Origin: Pelotomaculum sp. UBA4789
Lineage (GTDB): Bacteria > Bacillota > Desulfotomaculia > Desulfotomaculales > Pelotomaculaceae
Reading direction: 5' to 3'
DNA: 5,200 bases
Assembly: GCA_002402945.1 (NCBI GenBank)
Contig: DHGV01000100.1
Location: 8,077-13,276, forward strand
The translations under genes were made by a program, and so were the position numbers. The notes beneath the pieces were generated by a model. That model did no database searches. It had not been told where the DNA came from and saw only the letters and a list, made by a program, of their open reading frames with translations. Every line of letters starts with the position of its first letter. The first letter of the stretch is position 1. Below are positions 1 to 5,200 of the stretch, piece by piece.

Positions 1-126
1 CTGGTTAAAAAACTATACCCTGTGCCCGGGGAAATTGACTGCCGGGTAGCTGCGCTTAAACTGCAGTCTTTGGGCATAGTCATCGACAGCCTGACCGCAG
101 AGCAGGAAGCCTATTTAAACGAGTAG
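1..126 (+). CDS. ahcY: S-adenosylhomocysteine hydrolase (adenosylhomocysteinase), C-terminal end only
   Basis: Frame 1 is open from the left edge to a TAG at 124-126, giving 41 residues. It contains LYPVPGEID, followed by RVAALKLQSLGI and LTAEQEAYL, which is the conserved C-terminal helix region of adenosylhomocysteinase. The family cleaves S-adenosylhomocysteine reversibly to adenosine and homocysteine in the cytoplasm, using tightly bound NAD. The protein ends just after AYLNE and lacks the longer tail with the Lys/Tyr pair found in eukaryotic and many bacterial enzymes. It is therefore of the short type seen in archaea and Thermotoga. The catalytic and Rossmann parts lie off the window. 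The next gene, an MTA/SAH deaminase, starts 24 bases after the stop, so the two are probably co-transcribed. Some short-type homologues in methanogens prefer S-inosylhomocysteine, so the exact substrate is open. Confidence 0.85.
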   Translation: MVKKLYPVPGEIDCRVAALKLQSLGIVIDSLTAEQEAYLNE

Positions 127-138
127 GGTAAAAAAACC

Positions 139-145
139 GGGGGGG
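139..145 (+). promoter_or_regulatory. Ribosome binding site of the deaminase (poly-G type)
   Basis: A run of seven G residues ends five bases before the ATG at 151. Five Gs can pair with the CCUCC of the 16S anti-Shine-Dalgarno through one G-U wobble, so it probably serves as the ribosome binding site and supports that ATG. A run of seven A residues (130-136) lies just upstream, separated by CC. Confidence 0.6.
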
Positions 146-150
146 ATATC

Positions 151-1452
151 ATGAGCGACATTTTAATTCGCAGCGCCACTGTGCTGACCATGGAGGGGTA
201 TGACAATATCATTAATGATGGGGAAATTGCCATTGCCGGAGACAGGATCATATCAGTTGGCGCAAGAGGTTCCGCCCCAGAATACTTTAAGGATAAAAGG
301 ATTATCGACGGCTCCGGTATGGTGGCCATGCCGGGTTTCATCAATTGCCATACCCACGCTGCCATGACCTTGATGCGTGGCTATGCCGATGACATGCCTC
401 TGATGAAATGGCTGAATGAAAAAATATGGCCGTTGGAAGCAAAACTGCAGCCGGAGGACTTTTACTGGGGTACGATGCTGTGCACCCTGGAAATGATAAA
501 ATCAGGCACAACCACTTTTGCCGATATGTATTTTGAAATGGGTCAGGTTGCCCGGGCTGTGGAAAAGAGCGGCATGAGGGCCTGTCTTTCGCGGGGCATG
601 ATCGGTGTTGCGCCAAATGCCCAGGAGGCGATAGATGAAAGCATCCGGTTCGTCGAGGAATGGCACGGCGGGGCGAACGGCAGGATAAAGACGATGTTTG
701 GGCCGCATGCGCCATATACCTGCCCTCCCGAATATCTACAGAAGGTTGCCGGGCTGGCTGAGAAATACTGTGTTGGCATCCATATCCACGTGGCAGAGAC
801 CTTGGACGAGGCAGAGAATATTAAGGCTGCTTATGGTACCACGCCGGTCCGGCACCTCGAAGCGCTGGGCATCTTAGACCTGCCGGTCCTGGCCGCGCAC
901 TGCGTTCACCTCGATCAGGGTGATATGGAAATTTTGGCCGCCAAGAAAGTCAGCATCGCTCATTGTCCTGAAAGCAATATGAAGATGGCAGCCGGAATTT
1001 CTCCGGTACCTTCTTTAATCCGGAATGGCGTCCTGGTAGCACTGGGTACTGACGGAGCAGCCAGCAACAATAATCTGGATATGATGGAAGAGATGCGTAC
1101 CGCTACCCTGCTGCATAAGGTGGCGACAGGTGACCCCATGGCCCTGCCGGCTTTCGAAACGCTGAAGATGGCTACACGCAGCGGGGCTCTGGCCTTGGGC
1201 CTGGAAGACACAGGTTTAATAAAAAAAGGGATGAAAGCCGATTTGATCCTGGTCGATTTCCATCATCCTCATCTTTACCCGAGGCATGACCTGCTCGCCC
1301 ACCTGGCTTATGCCGCCCATTCGGCAGATGTTGACACCGTGATCATTAATGGTGAAGTGGTGATGGCAGCCAGGGCAGTGCTGACCATGGATGAGGAAGA
1401 AGTCATGGAGCGCGCCCAGGAGTGTGCAGTCAGGCTGGTTGGCAGGAAGTAA
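151..1452 (+). CDS. mtaD: 5-methylthioadenosine / S-adenosylhomocysteine deaminase (amidohydrolase superfamily)
   Basis: This 433-residue protein has the usual length and motif order of the MTA/SAH deaminase family (TrzF/AtzA-like amidohydrolases). The family deaminates SAH to S-inosylhomocysteine and MTA to methylthioinosine, and often also acts on 5'-deoxyadenosine or adenosine. It is cytoplasmic and uses one divalent metal. Visible motifs are a small N-terminal beta region (about 1-60), then NCHTHA with metal ligands H67 and H69, GPHAPY with H186, HIHVAET with H213 and E216, AAHCVHLD with H250, AHCPESN with H271, and LGTDGAASNNN with D301. The C-terminal part (about 350-400, MKADLILVDF then VIINGEVV) closes the composite beta domain. 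All expected metal and catalytic residues are present. The start is supported by a G-rich ribosome binding site. It follows ahcY by 24 bases, fitting a shared role in recycling SAM by-products. Exact substrate preference cannot be read from sequence alone. Confidence 0.92.
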   Translation: MSDILIRSATVLTMEGYDNIINDGEIAIAGDRIISVGARGSAPEYFKDKRIIDGSGMVAMPGFINCHTHAAMTLMRGYADDMPLMKWLNEKIWPLEAKLQPEDFYWGTMLCTLEMIKSGTTTFADMYFEMGQVARAVEKSGMRACLSRGMIGVAPNAQEAIDESIRFVEEWHGGANGRIKTMFGPHAPYTCPPEYLQKVAGLAEKYCVGIHIHVAETLDEAENIKAAYGTTPVRHLEALGILDLPVLAAHCVHLDQGDMEILAAKKVSIAHCPESNMKMAAGISPVPSLIRNGVLVALGTDGAASNNNLDMMEEMRTATLLHKVATGDPMALPAFETLKMATRSGALALGLEDTGLIKKGMKADLILVDFHHPHLYPRHDLLAHLAYAAHSADVDTVIINGEVVMAARAVLTMDEEEVMERAQECAVRLVGRK

Positions 1453-1503
1453 AACAATATACTGTTTAAGCGGTGTTATTAAAGGATTAGCGGCGCCTGA
1501 GAA

Positions 1504-1553
1504 CTGTAGGTGCGGCTTCAGCCGCACATGGTCGGCTAAAGCCGACCCTACAG
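1504..1553. repeat. REP-like double-hairpin element (two inverted units)
   Basis: Two similar units face each other. The outer arms CTGTAG (1504-1509) and CTACAG (1548-1553) are perfect complements. Inside are two perfect 7-bp hairpins: GTGCGGC-TTCA-GCCGCAC (1510-1527) and GGTCGGC-TAAA-GCCGACC (1530-1547), separated by AT. Folded as single strand, this makes a three-way junction with no unpaired bases other than the two tetraloops and the AT. The GTAG at the head of each unit followed by a GC-rich hairpin matches the general form of bacterial REP/BIME elements mobilised by REP-associated tyrosine transposases. No T-tract follows it, so it does not look like a classical intrinsic terminator, though it could protect the 3' end of the upstream mRNA or attenuate transcription. 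That it is a dispersed family is inferred; only this copy is visible. Confidence 0.75.
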
Positions 1554-1605
1554 ACATATACGCTCAGGATGACATTGTTTGAAGCCTGTTTTTAGACGGA
1601 AATAT

Positions 1606-1609
1606 GGAG
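1606..1609 (+). promoter_or_regulatory. Ribosome binding site that decides the rRNA methyltransferase start
   Basis: GGAG lies ten bases before the ATG at 1620 but only one base before the in-frame GTG at 1611. The spacing rules out the GTG as a normal start and favours the ATG, giving a protein that begins MTVVRLA, as RlmI-family proteins typically begin. Confidence 0.65.
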
Positions 1610-1619
1610 TGTGTACCTT

Positions 1620-2795
1620 ATGACTGTAGTCAGGCTGGCAGCAAACATGCGCCACAGGGCAGCTTCCGGGCATCCCTGGATTTATGCGACAGAAGCGGCA
1701 GAGATAACCGGCGATTATGTGCCGGGTGATATCGTCGAGGTTGTAGACGCCAGGGGCAGGTTTCTTGGCCGGGGCTATATAAACCCGGCTTCGCAAATCC
1801 TGGTGCGCATCCTGACCAGAGATCAAGCTGAAGAAATAAATCGCTCCTTTTTCGAGACGCGGATCAGATCGGCGCTGGACTACCGCAGCCGGGTTGTTCG
1901 TGGCGCCGACTCTTTCAGGTTGATTTTTGCGGAAGCTGATTTTCTGCCGGCGCTGGTGGTGGACAAGTTTGGAGAATACCTTGCTGTTCAGACACTTGCG
2001 CTTGGGATAGATAAATTCAAGGACATGATTACCGATATTCTTGACGAGTTGTTAAATCCGGCAGGAATTTATGAGCGCAACGATGCCGCTGTGAGAGAAC
2101 TGGAAGGGCTGCCTTTAAAAACAGGTTTTTTAAAAGGCCCCTTTGATCCGGTGATCGAAATAAATGAAAACGGGATGGTGTTTCTGGCAGACCTGGCGGG
2201 TGGTCAAAAAACCGGTTATTTTCTTGACCAGAGAGAAAACCGGATGGCCCTGGAAGGTATTGCGGAAGGAGCCAGGGTTCTTGACTGTTTCTGTCACACT
2301 GGAACTTTCAGTGTTTATGCCGCCCGGTACGGCGCCAGAGAGGTTAACGGGATAGACATTGCTGCCCCGGCGCTGGCCCTGGCTGAAAAAAATGCCTCCA
2401 GAAACGGATTTGGCGGTCTCTGTAATTTCAGGGAGGGTAATGCCTTTGATGAGCTGAGGGCGCTGGAGAAAAACAAGGAAAAATATGATTTAATCATTCT
2501 TGATCCGCCTGCTTTTACAAAGTCAAAACGCGCTTTGGAGGGCGCCATACGCGGTTATAAGGAGATCAATTTGCGTGCGATGAAAATCCTGCACCCGGGA
2601 GGCTTTCTGGTTACGTGCTCCTGTTCTTATCATATGACGGAAAGCCGCTTCCTGGAAGTGATCATGGCTGCGGCGCAGGATGCGGGGCGACAGCTCCGGC
2701 TGGTGGAACTGAGGCGGCAGTCAAAAGACCACCCGATGCTTTTGGCGGCAGCTGAAACTTTTTATTTAAAATGCGCTGTTTTACAAGTTTGGTAG
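1620..2795 (+). CDS. rlmI: RlmI-family class I SAM-dependent 23S rRNA cytosine-5 methyltransferase (PUA domain)
   Basis: The 391-residue protein from the ATG matches the length and layout of RlmI/YccW-type enzymes. E. coli RlmI makes m5C1962 in 23S rRNA. Domains are an N-terminal PUA-type RNA-binding domain (about 1-70, with HPWIY near 18-22 and GDIVEVVD near 36-43), a central linking domain, and a Rossmann methyltransferase domain from about 190. Visible motifs are GQKTGYFLDQRENR (195-208), the SAM-binding motif I VLDCFCHTGTF (220-230), an acidic residue at D246 in NGIDIA, motif IV DPPAF (295-299) and SCS with C335, the predicted catalytic cysteine. The stretch AIRGYKEINLRAM and the C-terminal DHP resemble E. 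coli RlmI closely. A nine-base-longer version from a GTG at 1611 is possible but poorly placed relative to the ribosome binding site. It shares strand with the SAH salvage genes but is separated from them by the REP-like element. The exact rRNA target is inferred from the family. Confidence 0.88.
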   Translation: MTVVRLAANMRHRAASGHPWIYATEAAEITGDYVPGDIVEVVDARGRFLGRGYINPASQILVRILTRDQAEEINRSFFETRIRSALDYRSRVVRGADSFRLIFAEADFLPALVVDKFGEYLAVQTLALGIDKFKDMITDILDELLNPAGIYERNDAAVRELEGLPLKTGFLKGPFDPVIEINENGMVFLADLAGGQKTGYFLDQRENRMALEGIAEGARVLDCFCHTGTFSVYAARYGAREVNGIDIAAPALALAEKNASRNGFGGLCNFREGNAFDELRALEKNKEKYDLIILDPPAFTKSKRALEGAIRGYKEINLRAMKILHPGGFLVTCSCSYHMTESRFLEVIMAAAQDAGRQLRLVELRRQSKDHPMLLAAAETFYLKCAVLQVW

Positions 2796-2883
2796 CACTT
2801 TACCCAATGTTTACAGCGGAATTTCAAATAATGCGAAAATACTAGAAGGAAATTATTTATTTATACGAAATACTTAATTTGTT
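2796..2883 (+). other. AT-rich leader before the diguanylate cyclase, no terminator seen
   Basis: This 88-base interval is much more AT-rich than its surroundings (11 G or C in the 60 bases 2821-2880). I see no hairpin plus T-tract ending the upstream gene. A TTTACA at 2810-2815 could be a -35 element, but no convincing -10 element lies 16-18 bases downstream. AGAAGGA at 2844-2850 looks like a ribosome binding site, yet lies 33 bases before the ATG at 2884. The interval probably contains the promoter of the cyclase gene, but I cannot place it. It does not resemble a c-di-GMP riboswitch. Confidence 0.3.
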
Positions 2884-3891
2884 ATGAAAAAACTACTTGA
2901 TATGTTTTGGCGGGGAAAAATTAAAAATTCGCTGCTTACCTGTTTTTTGGCGCTTGCCCTGGCGCTGATCACCTTGATCAGCACTATAGTATTCTATTTC
3001 CTGAGTGACGTTACCGGTGAAGCCAGGATAATTGCCAGGTTCATAACTATTGCCGCATTGCTGGTCGTGATTGTATTCCTGCCTGTGGTAATACTGGTAG
3101 CCCGGAAGATTTCGTACCCGCTGGAAGTGCTGGCGCAGGGCGCTGATGAAATATCCAGGGGTAATTTCGGATTTACCTTAGACCTCAGTGCAAATCATGA
3201 AATAGACACCCTGGCTTTGAGCTTCAATAGGATGTCAGTAAAGATGAAGGACCAGCGTGAGGTTCTTCTAAAACAGATTTCAATGCTGGAAGCGCAGAAA
3301 CAGGAAATTGCCACCCAAAATGAAGAATTGGCCGAAGCCAATGCACACCTGGAATTAATAGCTATTACCGATCAGCTGACCGGTGCTTATAACCGGCGCT
3401 ATATTATGCGTGAAATAGAGCAGGAACTGTCCAGGTCCGTCAGGCACAGCCTGCCCATGTCTATTACTATGATAGATATTGATAATTTTAAGGACATTAA
3501 CGACACGCATGGCCACCAGGTCGGCGACGAAGTGTTAAAAGAAGTTGTCCAGGTGCTGTCCTCAAGTATCAGGACATCTGATTTGCTGGGACGTTACGGT
3601 GGGGAAGAGTTTATTATTATCGCTCCCCTGACCGGCCATCAGGAAGCCCTGATCCTCGCTGAGAGGCTGAGGGAAACCGTCAGCAAGTGGCCATTTGAAA
3701 CCACCTACGGTTTTATAAAACTGACCATCAGTCTGGGAGTAGCCACATCCAACGGTAAAACAGAGACCAGCCAGGGCGCTCTCCTCGAACAGCTGCTGGC
3801 ACAGGCAGATGCGGAATTGTACAAAGCAAAAGCAGCCGGCCGCAACTGTGTCAGCCCCTTGTATATAGAGGAGAGAGCGGCTACTTCTTAA
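2884..3891 (+). CDS. Membrane-bound HAMP-GGDEF diguanylate cyclase
   Basis: The 335-residue protein is predicted to make cyclic di-GMP from two GTP at the inner face of the cell membrane. In order: a short basic N-terminus, TM helix 1 (about 16-40), a loop of about ten residues (SDVTGEARII), TM helix 2 (about 50-73), a HAMP domain (about 74-124), a coiled-coil signalling helix (about 125-158), and a GGDEF domain (about 159-325). Within that domain are DQLTGAYNRR (163-172), MIDIDNFKDIND with the metal aspartate D198, and the active-site GGEEF (239-243). RTSD (230-233) sits exactly five residues before GGEEF, so the product-inhibition I-site is intact, and SLGVA plus ADAELYKAKAAGRN close the domain. 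All catalytic residues are present, so it should be active. No EAL or HD-GYP domain is fused. A stop codon at 2875-2877 in the same frame prevents any upstream start; there is no good ribosome binding site close to the ATG. Its 3' end overlaps the convergent aminotransferase gene by 11 bp. Confidence 0.9.
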   Translation: MKKLLDMFWRGKIKNSLLTCFLALALALITLISTIVFYFLSDVTGEARIIARFITIAALLVVIVFLPVVILVARKISYPLEVLAQGADEISRGNFGFTLDLSANHEIDTLALSFNRMSVKMKDQREVLLKQISMLEAQKQEIATQNEELAEANAHLELIAITDQLTGAYNRRYIMREIEQELSRSVRHSLPMSITMIDIDNFKDINDTHGHQVGDEVLKEVVQVLSSSIRTSDLLGRYGGEEFIIIAPLTGHQEALILAERLRETVSKWPFETTYGFIKLTISLGVATSNGKTETSQGALLEQLLAQADAELYKAKAAGRNCVSPLYIEERAATS

Positions 3892-5200
3892 TAAATGATT
3901 TGATCATCGTCTTGGCCCCAGCCGCGACAGCGCTGAAAAACCCTTTATGAGCAGCAAAAATATCATCCAGGGCTTGAAGAACAATATCAATCTGCGCCCT
4001 GCTGACGTTCAAGGGCGGTTCCAGCCTGATCACATTCGGGTTATTAAGGGTATAAGCGGTTATAATGCGGTGCTTATTCATCAATTCTCCAGCCACCAGG
4101 CTGCCCAGGTACTCATCAGACAGCTTGCCGGCCAGCCCAAAGGTTACTTTATCCGCCAGGGCGCCGGGCTGATTAAATTCAATACCCACCATCAGGCCGA
4201 GACCCCGCACATCTTTGAGCAGCGGGTATTTTTCTTTTAGCTTATTAAGGCCAAGCAGAAGATATTCTCCGCTCTCCCGCGCCTTATCCGCCAGTTTTTC
4301 CTCGAGTATTATTTCCAGCGCCGCGATACCGGCGGCGGCAGCCCAGGTGTTGCCCCCGAAGGTAGTGGTGTGCAGCAAGGCTTTTTCCATACTGCCATAA
4401 GCCTTTTTCCAGATTTCATCGGTAGTGATGTACGCGCCAATTGGCATAATCCCCCCGCCCAGCGATTTTGCCAGGCACATAATATCAGGGACGACGTCAT
4501 CATGCTGGCAGGCAAACATCCTGCCGGTACGGCCGAAACCGGTCTGGATTTCATCGATGATGAGCATGGTTTCATATTTGGAGCATAATTCTCTGACACC
4601 TGTCAGATAGCCGGGTGGCGGTATGATGATGCCGCCCTCGCCCTGCACAGGCTCAAGGATAAAGGCAGCTGCTTTTTCTTTGCTTAATTCATTTTCAAGC
4701 ATGTCAAGGTCGCCATAAGGAACAGAAACGCAGCCCGGGAGCAGAGGCTGAAAAACATTCTGGTATTTCCCGCGTCCGGTCACAGACAGGGCGCCAAATG
4801 TTTTACCGTGAAAGGAATTGGCACAGTAAATTAACTTTTGCCGGCCGGTAGCGGCTCTTGCCAGTTTGAGAGCTCCTTCCACCGCTTCCGCACCGCTGTT
4901 GCAGAAAAAAGAACGCTGCAGATTCCCCGGTGTGATTAAGGCCATGTTTTTTGCCAGGGCGCTGACAACCGTACCGAGTGAGGCCTGGAGAAGGTTGGGC
5001 ATTTCTTTTACCCGGTCCAAAGCTTCCAGTATTCTGGGATGGTTGTGACCTGTGTTCAGGGCCCCATAAGCGCCTAAAAAGTCAAGGTACCTATCGCCTT
5101 TGCTGTCCCAGACATAAACGCCTTCAGCCTTGACAAACTGCTTGTCAAAATCCAGGAGCCCCAGCATCATCGCCAAACTGGCATTCAGGTAGGTTTTATG
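3881..5200 (-). CDS. Class III PLP-dependent aminotransferase, PatA (putrescine aminotransferase)-like, 5' end off the window
   Basis: The frame is open from the right edge to a TAG at 3883-3881, giving about 439 visible residues. Numbering from the TTG at 5176, motifs are DSKGDRYLDFLGAYG (24-38), GHNHP (43-47), NSGAEAVEGALKLAR (93-107, cofactor phosphate binding), SFHGKTFGAL (121-130), LEPVQGEGG (174-182), IIDEIQTGFGRTG (206-218, with D208 contacting the pyridine nitrogen), CLAKSLGGG with K237 as the predicted PLP Schiff-base lysine, LLHTTTFGGN (267-276), and LNNPNVIRLEPPL (377-389). These match E. coli PatA well, so transfer of an amino group from putrescine, cadaverine or ornithine to 2-oxoglutarate is likely; substrate is not certain. 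The TTG at 5176 has no ribosome binding site, and upstream codons still read like the family (YLNASLA), so translation starts beyond 5200. The C-terminus carries a lysine-rich amphipathic tail. Confidence 0.88.
   Translation of the reverse strand, partial: HKTYLNASLAMMLGLLDFDKQFVKAEGVYVWDSKGDRYLDFLGAYGALNTGHNHPRILEALDRVKEMPNLLQASLGTVVSALAKNMALITPGNLQRSFFCNSGAEAVEGALKLARAATGRQKLIYCANSFHGKTFGALSVTGRGKYQNVFQPLLPGCVSVPYGDLDMLENELSKEKAAAFILEPVQGEGGIIIPPPGYLTGVRELCSKYETMLIIDEIQTGFGRTGRMFACQHDDVVPDIMCLAKSLGGGIMPIGAYITTDEIWKKAYGSMEKALLHTTTFGGNTWAAAAGIAALEIILEEKLADKARESGEYLLLGLNKLKEKYPLLKDVRGLGLMVGIEFNQPGALADKVTFGLAGKLSDEYLGSLVAGELMNKHRIITAYTLNNPNVIRLEPPLNVSRAQIDIVLQALDDIFAAHKGFFSAVAAGAKTMIKSFIKK

Noticed and set aside
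341..715. Antisense reading frames inside the deaminase and other long shadow frames (for example 1216-1557 minus and 4309-4599 minus)
   Set aside because: They lie over strongly conserved genes in other frames and their translations show no recognisable domain.
1504..1553. The double hairpin as an intrinsic terminator
   Set aside because: No T-tract follows either hairpin on either strand; the mirrored GTAG heads fit a REP-like element better.
1611..1619. GTG at 1611 as the start of the rRNA methyltransferase
   Set aside because: It is only one base after GGAG, whereas the ATG at 1620 has a workable spacing of ten bases and gives an N-terminus like the family.
1428..1637. An 11-base match (AGTCAGGCTGG) at 1427-1437 and 1627-1637 as a direct repeat flanking the REP-like element
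   Set aside because: Both copies are within coding sequence at the end of one gene and the start of the next, the flanks diverge at once, and the element has its own clear boundaries; chance is more likely.
2807..2845. A 12-codon reading frame (ATG at 2807 to TAG at 2843) before the cyclase
   Set aside because: It has no ribosome binding site and no features beyond what chance gives in AT-rich DNA.
2796..2883. A c-di-GMP riboswitch in front of the diguanylate cyclase
   Set aside because: The interval is short, AT-rich and lacks the conserved stems and GC-rich core of the known c-di-GMP classes.
5174..5176. TTG at 5176 as the start of the aminotransferase
   Set aside because: There is no ribosome binding site upstream, and the frame stays open to the window edge with family-like residues (YLNASLA), so the gene continues beyond 5200.

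Overview
The window reads as an ordinary chromosomal segment of roughly balanced base composition, probably from an anaerobic Gram-positive bacterium of the Clostridia (Peptococcaceae/Pelotomaculum-like). That placement is inferred from protein style: a short-type S-adenosylhomocysteine hydrolase beside an MTA/SAH deaminase, an RlmI-type methyltransferase, and a PatA-like class III aminotransferase with the N-terminal style I associate with Firmicutes. No search was possible. There is no phage, plasmid, insertion-sequence, CRISPR, tRNA or rRNA signal.

Layout, left to right. Positions 1-126 hold the last 41 codons of an S-adenosylhomocysteine hydrolase (+). After 24 bases comes a complete MTA/SAH deaminase (151-1452, +). 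A 167-base gap follows, holding a nearly symmetric double-hairpin REP-like element (1504-1553). Next is a PUA-plus-methyltransferase protein of the RlmI family (start best placed at 1620, ends 2795, +). A very AT-rich 88-base interval leads to a two-transmembrane HAMP-GGDEF diguanylate cyclase (2884-3891, +). The rest of the window is a class III, PatA-like aminotransferase on the minus strand (3881 to the right edge). It overlaps the cyclase tail-to-tail by 11 bp, and its true start lies beyond the window.

How the genes fit together. The first two genes form a purine-thioether salvage pair that removes S-adenosylhomocysteine and methylthioadenosine, the by-products of SAM use. The rRNA methyltransferase downstream is a SAM consumer that generates SAH, so a loose functional link is plausible, although the REP-like element sits between them. 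The cyclase (c-di-GMP signalling) and the aminotransferase (probably polyamine or diamine catabolism) are not obviously linked to that pathway.

Points worth a second look: the possible S-inosylhomocysteine route implied by a deaminase next to an AhcY homologue; the REP-like three-way-junction element; the cyclase's near absence of an extracytoplasmic sensor and its lack of a normal ribosome binding site; the overlapping convergent 3' ends; and a lysine-rich amphipathic tail on the aminotransferase. I see no strong evidence of a wholly new system.
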